From the NCBI RefSeq assembly GCF_001983105.1, contig NZ_MOMC01000027.1:123874-130192 (forward strand): a stretch of 6,319 bases of DNA, written 5' to 3'. Positions 1 to 6,319 of the stretch are shown one piece after another. Under the pieces are notes generated by a model. It was not told the DNA's origin. It made no database searches and saw only the letters and a program-made list of their open reading frames with translations. A program made the position numbers and the translations under genes. The stretch's first letter is position 1. The number at the start of each line of letters is the position of its first letter. This DNA is from Pseudofrankia asymbiotica. Its GTDB lineage: Bacteria; Actinomycetota; Actinomycetes; Frankiales; Frankiaceae.

Positions 1-146
1 CCAGCCGCCGCGGCGTCGTCCGTCGGGGTGCCGGCCGTTCCGGCGGCGGGCAGCACCTGCCCGATCACCCCGTCCGCGATCTCGACGTCGACGATGTCAC
101 CCGCCGCCGTCATCGCTGAGCGCAGCCAGCTCATGCCCACCGCCAT
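1..146 (-). CDS. amidohydrolase-like protein, N-terminal fragment (runs off the left edge)
   Basis: Only the first 48 codons are present; the rest lies beyond base 1. The reading begins MAVGMSWLRSAMTAAGD and continues with D20-V-E-I-A-D-G-V-I28, then an Ala/Gly/Thr-rich stretch. A short strand followed by 'D-V-x-I-x-D-G-x-I' near the N-terminus is typical of metal-dependent amidohydrolases (cytosine deaminase, dihydroorotase and imidazolonepropionase-like enzymes), where it forms the small beta-sandwich before the metal-binding TIM barrel. The catalytic His-x-His motif would lie outside the window, so substrate and activity cannot be judged. The ATG at 146 has a GGGAGG (159-164) 12 bases upstream, somewhat far. 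The in-frame ATG at 134 is an alternative with only a G-rich stretch close by. The gene follows the MetF-like gene on the same strand after a 151-bp gap and may share its transcript. That this is a coding region is fairly likely; the family call is tentative. Confidence 0.5.
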   Translation of the reverse strand, partial: MAVGMSWLRSAMTAAGDIVDVEIADGVIGQVLPAAGTAGTPTDDAAAA

Positions 147-179
147 TCGCCCACGACGCCTCCCAGCTCGCCGACGCGG

Positions 180-199
180 CCGGCCGCCTGCCCGGCCGG
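180..199 (-). terminator. weak candidate hairpin between the MetF-like gene and the amidohydrolase-like gene
   Basis: CCGGCCG (180-186) and CGGCCGG (193-199) are perfect inverted repeats around a 6-base loop, giving a 7-bp all-GC stem. It lies downstream of the MetF-like stop codon and about 16 bases upstream of the putative Shine-Dalgarno sequence of the next gene. No T-run follows. It could be a weak terminator or attenuator, or simply chance in DNA of this composition. Confidence 0.2.
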
Positions 200-297
200 T
201 CCCCTCCGCGCTGTCCGCCCTCTGTGCACGGCATACCCCTTGCGCGTGACTCGCCTGATGCGGGTTGTTCGCACCCTGTGTCCCATGGTGAACCGTC

Positions 298-1584
298 TCA
301 TGACGGCCCGGCTTCCCTGCCGGCGGCTGCCCGGCGCCGTCCCCGGCGGCCGGGCGGCGCGGCGACGCCGAGCACCCGACGGGCGATCTCAGCCATCGCC
401 GCGGCGAGCGCCGCCTCCTGGCCGGGCGGGGCGCCGCCGGAGAGGTTCACCCCGTCGACCCCGGGAATCTCCAGCATCCGCTCGGCGAGCTCGGTGCACT
501 CCGCGATCCCGGCGGCCTCGATCTCGGCCGCCTCCACCGCCGCGACGGCCGAGACTCTCGCGACTCCCGCGCCCGCGGCGCCCGCGGCGCCGTTCGCCGG
601 TGGCGCCCACGCGTCGCCGGTGATCCGCTCCAGGTAGCCGGGCGGCAGCCGGCCGGCCGCGAACGAGGCGATCACCGCCGCCGACGCGGCGCTCGTCACG
701 ACCGGGACGCAGACGAGCACGAGCCCCGTGAACCCGGCCGTGCGCAGCTCACCGACCGCGTCCGCGACCGGCCCCGGCCCGCCGCAGTGGTCGACGAACA
801 CCGCGTCCGCGCCCGCGTCGATCTTGGCGAGCAGCCGGGGGAGCCGCCGCTCCACCGGTGGCGCGGCGGGGGCGTGCGCGACCGAGCACAGCGGCCCGGC
901 GGAGCGCGTGGCCGCGGCGGCAAGCTCCACGACGCCGACGGAGTCCAGGTCGAAGACCCCGGCGGCGTCCGCCCGGTGGCCGAGCGCGGCGTGGTCGCCG
1001 GTGACGCAGTGCAGCGCGACGGCGCCCGCGTCGGCGCAGGCCGCGATCTCGCCCTCGATCGCGACCCGGTTGCGGTCCCGGCAGTTGACCCCGACCCAGG
1101 CGCGCACGCCCTCGTCCGCGAGCAGCCGGGCCCGGTAGGAGGGTGGGAACTGGACCCGCGCGCCGCCGTGGTCGCCGAGCAGGCAGGCGTCGACCGTGCC
1201 GGCGAGTGCCGCCGCGCTCGCGCGCAGGCTGGCGGCGGACAGCGGCGCGGCGGGCAGGTCGGCGACGATCACCGGCCGGGTGGCGGCCGCGGCGAGGAAC
1301 TCGGCGACCCGCCGCGGGCGACCGGCGGAAGAGCCTGACGAGTCCAGGCGGCCGTCTGGCGGAACCCGCCCTGTGGGGGCGCCGGGCGCGGCGGCGTAGG
1401 GCCAGTCGGCGGGCTCGATCTCGAGAAAGGCACAGGTCCCGAACCCGGGGACCTCGCAGGACCGGTCCGCGCCGACGCCGGCGCAGGGGCCGTGTGTCAT
1501 CGTCTTCGGACACCGGGCGGCCGCGGCGCGCCAACCAGCGCCGGCGATGCCCCCGATGTCGACCACGCCAACACTGTCCAGCAC
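298..1584 (-). CDS. methylenetetrahydrofolate reductase-like protein with N-terminal MTHFR_C/MetV-type Cys motif
   Basis: 428 residues from a GTG start. Residues 25-53 carry four cysteines (C25, C34, C43, C51) in a CPKxMxxGPC...CEV...C pattern, as in the MTHFR_C domain that acetogens carry on the separate MetV subunit. Residues about 100-405 read as a MetF-like TIM barrel: VIVAD (105-109), VNCRDRNR (166-173, cf. the 'LTCxDxx' strand of MetF), a TGD turn at 195-197 (FAD-binding Asp position), KIDAGADAVF (254-263, cf. 'KVDAGAN') and a VPVVTSA segment (293-299, cf. the 'ILPVSNF' strand). Aligned by eye to E. coli MetF, Glu28 becomes D109 and Gln183 becomes D265, while Asp120 is kept as D197. Methylene-THF reduction is therefore possible but not assured; a related folate or one-carbon role is equally open. 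Residues 405-428 form an Arg/Gly/Ala-rich tail. An in-frame TGA nine codons upstream limits the start. GTG 1584 has no good Shine-Dalgarno sequence, and GTG 1566 is an alternative. The region just upstream holds an AT-rich palindrome. Confidence 0.8.
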   Translation of the reverse strand: MLDSVGVVDIGGIAGAGWRAAAARCPKTMTHGPCAGVGADRSCEVPGFGTCAFLEIEPADWPYAAAPGAPTGRVPPDGRLDSSGSSAGRPRRVAEFLAAAATRPVIVADLPAAPLSAASLRASAAALAGTVDACLLGDHGGARVQFPPSYRARLLADEGVRAWVGVNCRDRNRVAIEGEIAACADAGAVALHCVTGDHAALGHRADAAGVFDLDSVGVVELAAAATRSAGPLCSVAHAPAAPPVERRLPRLLAKIDAGADAVFVDHCGGPGPVADAVGELRTAGFTGLVLVCVPVVTSAASAAVIASFAAGRLPPGYLERITGDAWAPPANGAAGAAGAGVARVSAVAAVEAAEIEAAGIAECTELAERMLEIPGVDGVNLSGGAPPGQEAALAAAMAEIARRVLGVAAPPGRRGRRRAAAGREAGPS

Positions 1585-1610
1585 CGCCGGCAGCGTTCGG
1601 TTTCCAGATC

Positions 1611-1628
1611 ATGAAAACTAGGTTTCAT
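1611..1628. promoter_or_regulatory. candidate operator/promoter: 18-bp AT-rich palindrome upstream of the MetF-like gene
   Basis: The sequence ATGAAAACTAGGTTTCAT has half-sites matching at 8 of 9 positions around a central CTAG. It is strikingly A/T-rich for this window. Its right end (1611) lies 26 bases upstream of the GTG at 1584. On the minus strand it contains TAGTTT (1615-1620), which fits the actinobacterial TAnnnT -10 pattern, so a protein bound to the palindrome would cover the putative -10. A second, perfect 10-bp palindrome, ATCAGCTGAT, lies at 1636-1645; the two centres are 21 bp apart, about two helical turns. The size and symmetry suit a dimeric repressor such as a TetR- or GntR-type protein. 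No regulator gene is in the window, and the regulator is inference only. Confidence 0.5.
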
Positions 1629-1756
1629 ACCCCGAATCAGCTGATGTCACACCATCGACCCGGCCCGATGCGGCCGCCAATGACCGCTCCGATCAAGGCG
1701 CCGTGGCCTGTCCAGGTGGCGACCGGCTCCGCCAGGAACGCCGGCCTCGCGCCGCC

Positions 1757-3382
1757 TCAGGACGGATAGTGGTGATCGGTGGGGGGACGGAGGTTCTCCT
1801 TGATGGCGCGCGGACTGGTCCAGCGCAGGAGGTTCAGCGCCGAGCCGGCCTTGTCGTCGGTGCCGGAGGCGCGGGCGCCCCCGAAGGGCTGCTGGCCGAC
1901 GACGGCGCCGGTCGGCTTGTCGTTGACGTAGAAGTTGCCCGCCGCGAACCGCAGCGCCTCGAGGGCCGCCGTCGCCGCGGCCCGGTCCTCGGCGATGACC
2001 GCGCCGGTCAGCGCGTAACGCGACGCGTCGGGGTCCGCGATCCCGGCGAGGACCCGGTCGTAGTCGGTGTCGGCGAAGACGTGGACGGCGAGCAGCGGGC
2101 CGAAGTACTCGGTCGTGAACGCCTCGTCCGCGGGGTCGGTGCCGAGGACGACCGTCGGGCGGACGAACCAGCCACGGCTGTCGTCCGCCAGCCCGCCGGC
2201 GACGATCGTCAGCGAGTCGACCCGCCGGGCGCGGTCGATCGCCGCCGTCACCCGGGCGTAGGCGCGGGCGTCGATGAGCGCGCCGCAGAACGTCGCCGGG
2301 TCGGTGACGTTCCCGGTCACGAGCGTCTCGGTCTCACCGACGAGGCCGTCGCGCAGCCGGCGCCACACCGACTCGGGGATGTACGCCCTGGACGCGGCGC
2401 TGCACTTCTGGCCCTGGTACTCGAACGCGCCGCGCAGCAGCGCCGCGCGCAGCACGTCGGGGTCGGCCGACGGGTGGGCCAGGACGAAGTCCTTCCCGCC
2501 GGTCTCGCCGACCAGGCGCGGGTAGCCGCGGTAGCGGGCGATGTTCTCGCCGACCTGGCGCCACAGGTGCTGGAAGGTCCGCGTCGAGCCGGTGAAGTGG
2601 ATGCCGGCGAGATCCGGGTCGGCGAGCGCCACGGCGGAGACGTCGGCGCCGTCGCCGGGCAGCATCGAGATCACCCCGGGCGGCAGGCCCGCCTCCGCCA
2701 GCAGCCCCATGAGGAAGTGCGCGGCGAGCTGCTGGGTGGGGGAGGGCTTCCACAGGACGACGTTGCCCATCAGGGCGGGCGCTGTCGGCAGGTTGCCGGC
2801 GATCGAGGTGAAGTTGAACGGTGTGACCGCGTAGACGAACCCCTCCAGGGGGCGATGGTCGGCCCGGTTCCACACCCCGGCGCCCGACGCCGGCTGGTCG
2901 GCGAGGATGTCCCGGGCGAACGCGACGTTGAACCGCCAGAAGTCGACCAGCTCGCAGGCGGCGTCGATCTCGGCCTCGTGCGCGACCTTGCTCTGCCCGA
3001 GCATCGTCGCCGCGTTCAGCGTGTCCCGCCACGGCCCGGCCAGCAGCTCCGCCGCCCGCAGGAACACCGCCGCCCGGTCGTCGAACCCGAGTGCCCGCCA
3101 CCCCGGCGCCGCCTGGCGCGCCGCGGCCAGCGCCTCGCGCGTGTCCTCCCGGGTCGCGGCACGGAACGTCCCGAGCACGTGCTTGTGGTCGTGCGGCATG
3201 ACGACGTCGACCGACGCCCCACCCCCAGGCCGCCGCTCCCCGCCGATCGCGGCCGTCAGCTCCACAGGCGCCGCGGCCAGCTCCTCGCACCGAGCGTGGA
3301 GCCGCCCGCAAGCCCCGGAACCCGCCGGATACCTCCGGACCGGCTCGTTAGCCGGCCTCGGCACCTGGGTCACGGCGTCCAC
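1757..3382 (-). CDS. pruA: L-glutamate gamma-semialdehyde dehydrogenase (1-pyrroline-5-carboxylate dehydrogenase)
   Basis: This NAD+-dependent cytosolic enzyme oxidises L-glutamate 5-semialdehyde to glutamate, the last step of proline (and ornithine/arginine) catabolism. The 541-residue product is full length for the stand-alone P5CDH family. It has the aldehyde dehydrogenase motifs in order: PFNF with oxyanion Asn at N190, WKPS with NAD-binding Lys at K212, FTGST at 263-267, the general base E293 in LVGETGGKD, the nucleophile C327 in YQGQKCSAASR, and EYFGP with E425 for nicotinamide ribose. The family-typical NDKPTGAVVGQQPFGG stretch (487-502) and the C-terminal PPTDHHYP are intact. The GTG start is fixed by GGGAGG six bases upstream. 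No frameshift or internal stop is seen. It follows mdh on the same strand after 166 bp containing a strong hairpin, and precedes the MetF-like gene by 172 bp. Proline dehydrogenase, commonly adjacent in other actinobacteria, is not in the window. Confidence 0.96.
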   Translation of the reverse strand: MDAVTQVPRPANEPVRRYPAGSGACGRLHARCEELAAAPVELTAAIGGERRPGGGASVDVVMPHDHKHVLGTFRAATREDTREALAAARQAAPGWRALGFDDRAAVFLRAAELLAGPWRDTLNAATMLGQSKVAHEAEIDAACELVDFWRFNVAFARDILADQPASGAGVWNRADHRPLEGFVYAVTPFNFTSIAGNLPTAPALMGNVVLWKPSPTQQLAAHFLMGLLAEAGLPPGVISMLPGDGADVSAVALADPDLAGIHFTGSTRTFQHLWRQVGENIARYRGYPRLVGETGGKDFVLAHPSADPDVLRAALLRGAFEYQGQKCSAASRAYIPESVWRRLRDGLVGETETLVTGNVTDPATFCGALIDARAYARVTAAIDRARRVDSLTIVAGGLADDSRGWFVRPTVVLGTDPADEAFTTEYFGPLLAVHVFADTDYDRVLAGIADPDASRYALTGAVIAEDRAAATAALEALRFAAGNFYVNDKPTGAVVGQQPFGGARASGTDDKAGSALNLLRWTSPRAIKENLRPPTDHHYPS

Positions 3383-3388
3383 CGCGCG

Positions 3389-3394
3389 CCTCCC
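3389..3394 (-). promoter_or_regulatory. ribosome binding site of pruA
   Basis: On the minus strand GGGAGG stands six bases before the GTG at 3382 and decides this start. The core is also the 3' half of a small inverted repeat, CTCCC-GA-GGGAG (3390-3401), which could pair weakly and partly mask the site. I see no convincing TAnnnT -10 box in the 110 bp between this site and the palindrome at 3493-3546, so the pruA promoter is not located. Confidence 0.7.
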
Positions 3395-3492
3395 TCGGGA
3401 GCCACGCGGTCGCCGGTCCGGCCCGGCGGCGGCCGTAGCTCCGGTACCCCCGGTCTACCCCGAGCCGCTGGCGACCGCCACCCGCGACTGTG

Positions 3493-3546
3493 TTGCTGGT
3501 TCGCTCCGTGCGGGCGGCGCGCCGCCCGCACGGAGCGAACCAGCAA
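3493..3546 (-). terminator. perfect 54-bp palindrome, probable hairpin terminator of mdh
   Basis: Bases 3493-3519 are the exact reverse complement of 3520-3546: 27 of 27 positions with no spacer. It begins two bases after the mdh stop codon (TGA, 3551-3549). In the mdh mRNA it would fold into a stem of about 25 bp with a tiny GC loop, which is far stronger than chance. There is no T-run on the 3' side; many actinobacterial terminators also lack one. Termination or 3'-end protection of the mdh mRNA is the simplest reading. Because the element is symmetrical it would form the same hairpin in RNA made from either strand. A cruciform or a dimeric-protein site are alternatives. Confidence 0.7.
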
Positions 3547-3548
3547 GT

Positions 3549-4706
<1,158 letters not shown>

Positions 4707-4877
4707 TCACCGTCGCGGCCGAGTCCTCACGGTCACGGCCGGGTCGACAGCCGCCCGCGGGCCGTCGTCCATCGGGCGCGACGCGTCGTGTTGCCCGGCG
4801 ACGCTGGCCGGCTGGGGTGCCGCCAGTTTGCCCAGGCGGACTCTGGCGAATACGGGCGGTGAGGGGTCCGGTCGCCG

Positions 4878-4891
4878 TAGCATCCGGATGC
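4878..4891 (+). promoter_or_regulatory. candidate -10 box and 12-bp palindrome upstream of the esterase gene
   Basis: TAGCAT (4878-4883) fits TAnnnT and overlaps the perfect palindrome GCATCCGGATGC (4880-4891). If used, transcription would start near 4890 and give a leader of roughly 65 bases. The ten bases TAGCATCCGG also occur in mirror orientation at the mdh promoter (4548-4539), so both promoters might respond to one factor. No -35 element is recognisable. Confidence 0.3.
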
Positions 4892-4946
4892 GGCCGTGCC
4901 GGGCCCTTTCGGCCGGCCAGCGCCGGCTCAGGCCCTGAAGCCGCCT

Positions 4947-4951
4947 GGAGG
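4947..4951 (+). promoter_or_regulatory. ribosome binding site of the esterase gene
   Basis: GGAGG ends four bases before the GTG at 4956, slightly close but acceptable. It is the only strong Shine-Dalgarno sequence in this stretch and decides the start, which gives an N-terminus typical of the family (about ten residues before the 'ETTSGKVRG' strand). Confidence 0.6.
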
Positions 4952-4955
4952 TCGC

Positions 4956-6319
4956 GTGATCAGCGTCGTTGAGGGCAGCGTCGTCGAGACCACGTCGGGG
5001 AAGGTCCGCGGGCTCGTCGAGCAGAACGGGACGCTCGCGTTCCTTGGGATTCCCTACGGCGGGCCGACGTCCGGAGCCGGGCGCTTCCGCCCCCCGTCAC
5101 CCGCCGAGCCGTGGCCGGGCGTGCGCGACTGCGTCGCCTGGGGAGCGCGGTGCAAGCAGTCGATGCTGCGGCTGGGTGCCCGCTATGGCGCGGACGAGCC
5201 GGGTGTCGACCGGGCCGCCCTGCTCGCGCGCAGCATCGCGCTGGTCAACCTGTCCGGCGGCGGCGACCGGGGACGGGTCAGTGAGGACTGCCTCAACCTC
5301 AACCTCTGGACCCCCGCCAGCGACGACGGCCGGCGGCCGGTCATGGTGTGGCTGCACGGCGGCGGCTTCTCCAGCGGCAGCGCGAACAACGCGGCCTACT
5401 TCGGCGACCGGCTCGCCCGCCGCGGCGACGTCGTCGTCGTCACCGTCAACCACCGTCTCGGTGTGCTCGGCCACCTGCACCTGGAGGGGCTGGGCGGGCA
5501 GCGATGGGCCGGGTCGGGCAACGCGGGGATGCTCGATGTCGCGCTGGCGCTGGAGTGGGTCCGGGACAACGTCGCGGGCTTCGGCGGCGATCCGGGCCGG
5601 GTGATGGTGTTCGGCCAGTCCGGCGGGGGCGCGAAGGTCTCCACACTGCTCGCCATGCCGGCCGCCGCCGGGCTCGTGCACCGGGCGGCGATCCAGAGCG
5701 GGCCCAGCCTGCGGGCCGTCACCGCCGAGCACGCCGACCGCGCGGCGCGCGCGCTGGTGCGCCGCCTCGATCTCGGCGCCGCTCGCCTGGACCAGATCCA
5801 GGAGCTTCCCGTCAGCGCGCTCCTCACGGCGGCCGCCGCCGCGGCCAGGGCGGGGGAGAGCCCCGGCCCGCTCGGGTTCGCGCCCGTGCTCGACGGCGCC
5901 GCGCTCCCGGTCAACCCGTTCGACCCGGTCCCGGCGGCCCAGCGGGACGTCCCGCTGCTGGTCGGCGCGACGGCCGACGAGGTGACGTTCATGTCCGCGT
6001 TCAACCCCCGGTTCGGCACGCTGACGATGGCGGACGTCGGCCCTGGCCTCGTCGAGGCCTGGGGCGAGCGGGCCGACCTGCGTGTCGAGCTGCTGCGGGA
6101 GCTGCGCCCCTACTGGACGCCGTCGTTCCTGCGGGCCTGGAGCCGGGGCATCGGCTTCCAGGTCGCCACGTCGCTGCTCGCCGAGCGCAAGGCGGCGGCG
6201 GGGGGCGCGCCCGTGTTCGCCTACCTGCTCGCCTGGCGCACCTCGGCGCTGGGCGGGATCCTCGGCGCCCCGCACTGCCTGGACCTGCCACTCGTCTTCG
6301 ACAACCCCGACCGCGCCCC
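4956..6319 (+). CDS. type-B carboxylesterase (alpha/beta hydrolase), 3' end beyond window
   Basis: A serine esterase/lipase of the COesterase family, hydrolysing carboxylic esters; the natural substrate cannot be told. 454 codons are visible, and family members of about 500 residues suggest a short missing C-terminus. Motifs: the family start ETTSGKVRG (11-19) and FLGIPYG (29-35), the signature EDCLNLNLW (110-118), the oxyanion hole HGGGF (134-138), the active-site signature [17 protein letters not shown] (209-225) with nucleophile S222 (GQSGGG instead of the more common GESAGG), the acid E342 in GATADEVTF, and catalytic H440 in [12 protein letters not shown]. All three triad residues are therefore present. 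No signal peptide or lipobox is seen, so the enzyme is probably cytosolic. It starts with GTG behind GGAGG and is transcribed away from mdh across a 420-bp gap. No functional link to the neighbours is evident. The frame stays open to base 6319. Confidence 0.93.
   Translation, partial: MISVVEGSVVETTSGKVRGLVEQNGTLAFLGIPYGGPTSGAGRFRPPSPAEPWPGVRDCVAWGARCKQSMLRLGARYGADEPGVDRAALLARSIALVNLSGGGDRGRVSEDCLNLNLWTPASDDGRRPVMVWLHGGGFSSGSANNAAYFGDRLARRGDVVVVTVNHRLGVLGHLHLEGLGGQRWAGSGNAGMLDVALALEWVRDNVAGFGGDPGRVMVFGQSGGGAKVSTLLAMPAAAGLVHRAAIQSGPSLRAVTAEHADRAARALVRRLDLGAARLDQIQELPVSALLTAAAAAARAGESPGPLGFAPVLDGAALPVNPFDPVPAAQRDVPLLVGATADEVTFMSAFNPRFGTLTMADVGPGLVEAWGERADLRVELLRELRPYWTPSFLRAWSRGIGFQVATSLLAERKAAAGGAPVFAYLLAWRTSALGGILGAPHCLDLPLVFDNPDRA

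Noticed and set aside
131..286. 51-codon minus-strand ORF (ATG at 286) in the gap before the amidohydrolase-like gene
   Set aside because: The product is very Arg-rich with no recognisable feature, the Shine-Dalgarno sequence is poor and the ORF overlaps the start of the next gene; most likely chance in GC-rich DNA.
749..1612. 287-codon minus-strand ORF starting ATG at 1612, overlapping the MetF-like gene in another frame
   Set aside because: It is Arg-rich low complexity, while the competing frame shows clear MetF-like strands and the cysteine motif.
1690..1756. Possible terminator after pruA
   Set aside because: Only a 5-bp TGGCG/CGCCA stem with a 9-base loop was seen; not distinguishable from chance at this composition.
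3441..3461. Near direct repeat CCGGTACCCCC / CCGGTCTACCCC upstream of pruA
   Set aside because: Short, overlapping and GC-rich; no promoter element aligns with it, so there is too little to call an operator.
5097..6275. 392-codon minus-strand open frame opposite the esterase
   Set aside because: The plus-strand frame has a complete esterase signature and triad; the antisense product is an Arg/Gly/Ala/Pro-rich shadow.

Overview
The window is very GC-rich (about three-quarters G+C by eye), with GTG starts, strong third-position G/C bias and protein sequences that read as actinobacterial. The malate dehydrogenase and the pyrroline-5-carboxylate dehydrogenase look most like those of Frankia-type or related soil actinomycetes. 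That assignment is from recall of family sequences, not a search. No tRNA, rRNA, CRISPR array, transposase or phage gene was seen. It reads as a chromosomal housekeeping/metabolic region, not a mobile island.

Layout. Four genes lie on the minus strand and, in their direction of transcription, run mdh (4535->3549), pruA (3382->1757), an unusual methylenetetrahydrofolate-reductase-like gene (1584->298) and the first 48 codons of an amidohydrolase-like gene (146->beyond the left edge). A fifth gene, a type-B carboxylesterase (4956->beyond the right edge), is divergent from mdh across a 420-bp intergenic region. The longer open frames antisense to these genes are GC-bias shadows.

How the genes could work together. 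PruA oxidises glutamate semialdehyde (from proline or ornithine) to glutamate, which feeds the TCA cycle through 2-oxoglutarate; Mdh is a TCA enzyme. They could therefore share a theme of amino-acid carbon entering central metabolism, but a very strong hairpin separates mdh from pruA, so they are probably not one simple operon. The usual PruA partner, proline dehydrogenase, is not in the window. The MetF-like gene has its own upstream region containing an AT-rich palindrome, which suggests separate and perhaps repressible control, and may be co-transcribed with the amidohydrolase-like gene.

Most notable points: (1) a perfect 54-bp spacerless palindrome (3493-3546) two bases after the mdh stop codon; (2) a MetF-like TIM-barrel protein with a four-cysteine MetV/MTHFR_C-type motif at its N-terminus and with Asp at the positions that align by eye with the catalytic Glu and Gln of E. 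coli MetF; (3) an 18-bp near-perfect AT-rich palindrome (1611-1628) in front of that gene; (4) a possible leaderless mdh transcript, with a TAGCAT -10 box whose 10-base context recurs in inverted orientation in front of the esterase gene. I see no clear evidence for a wholly new multi-gene system.
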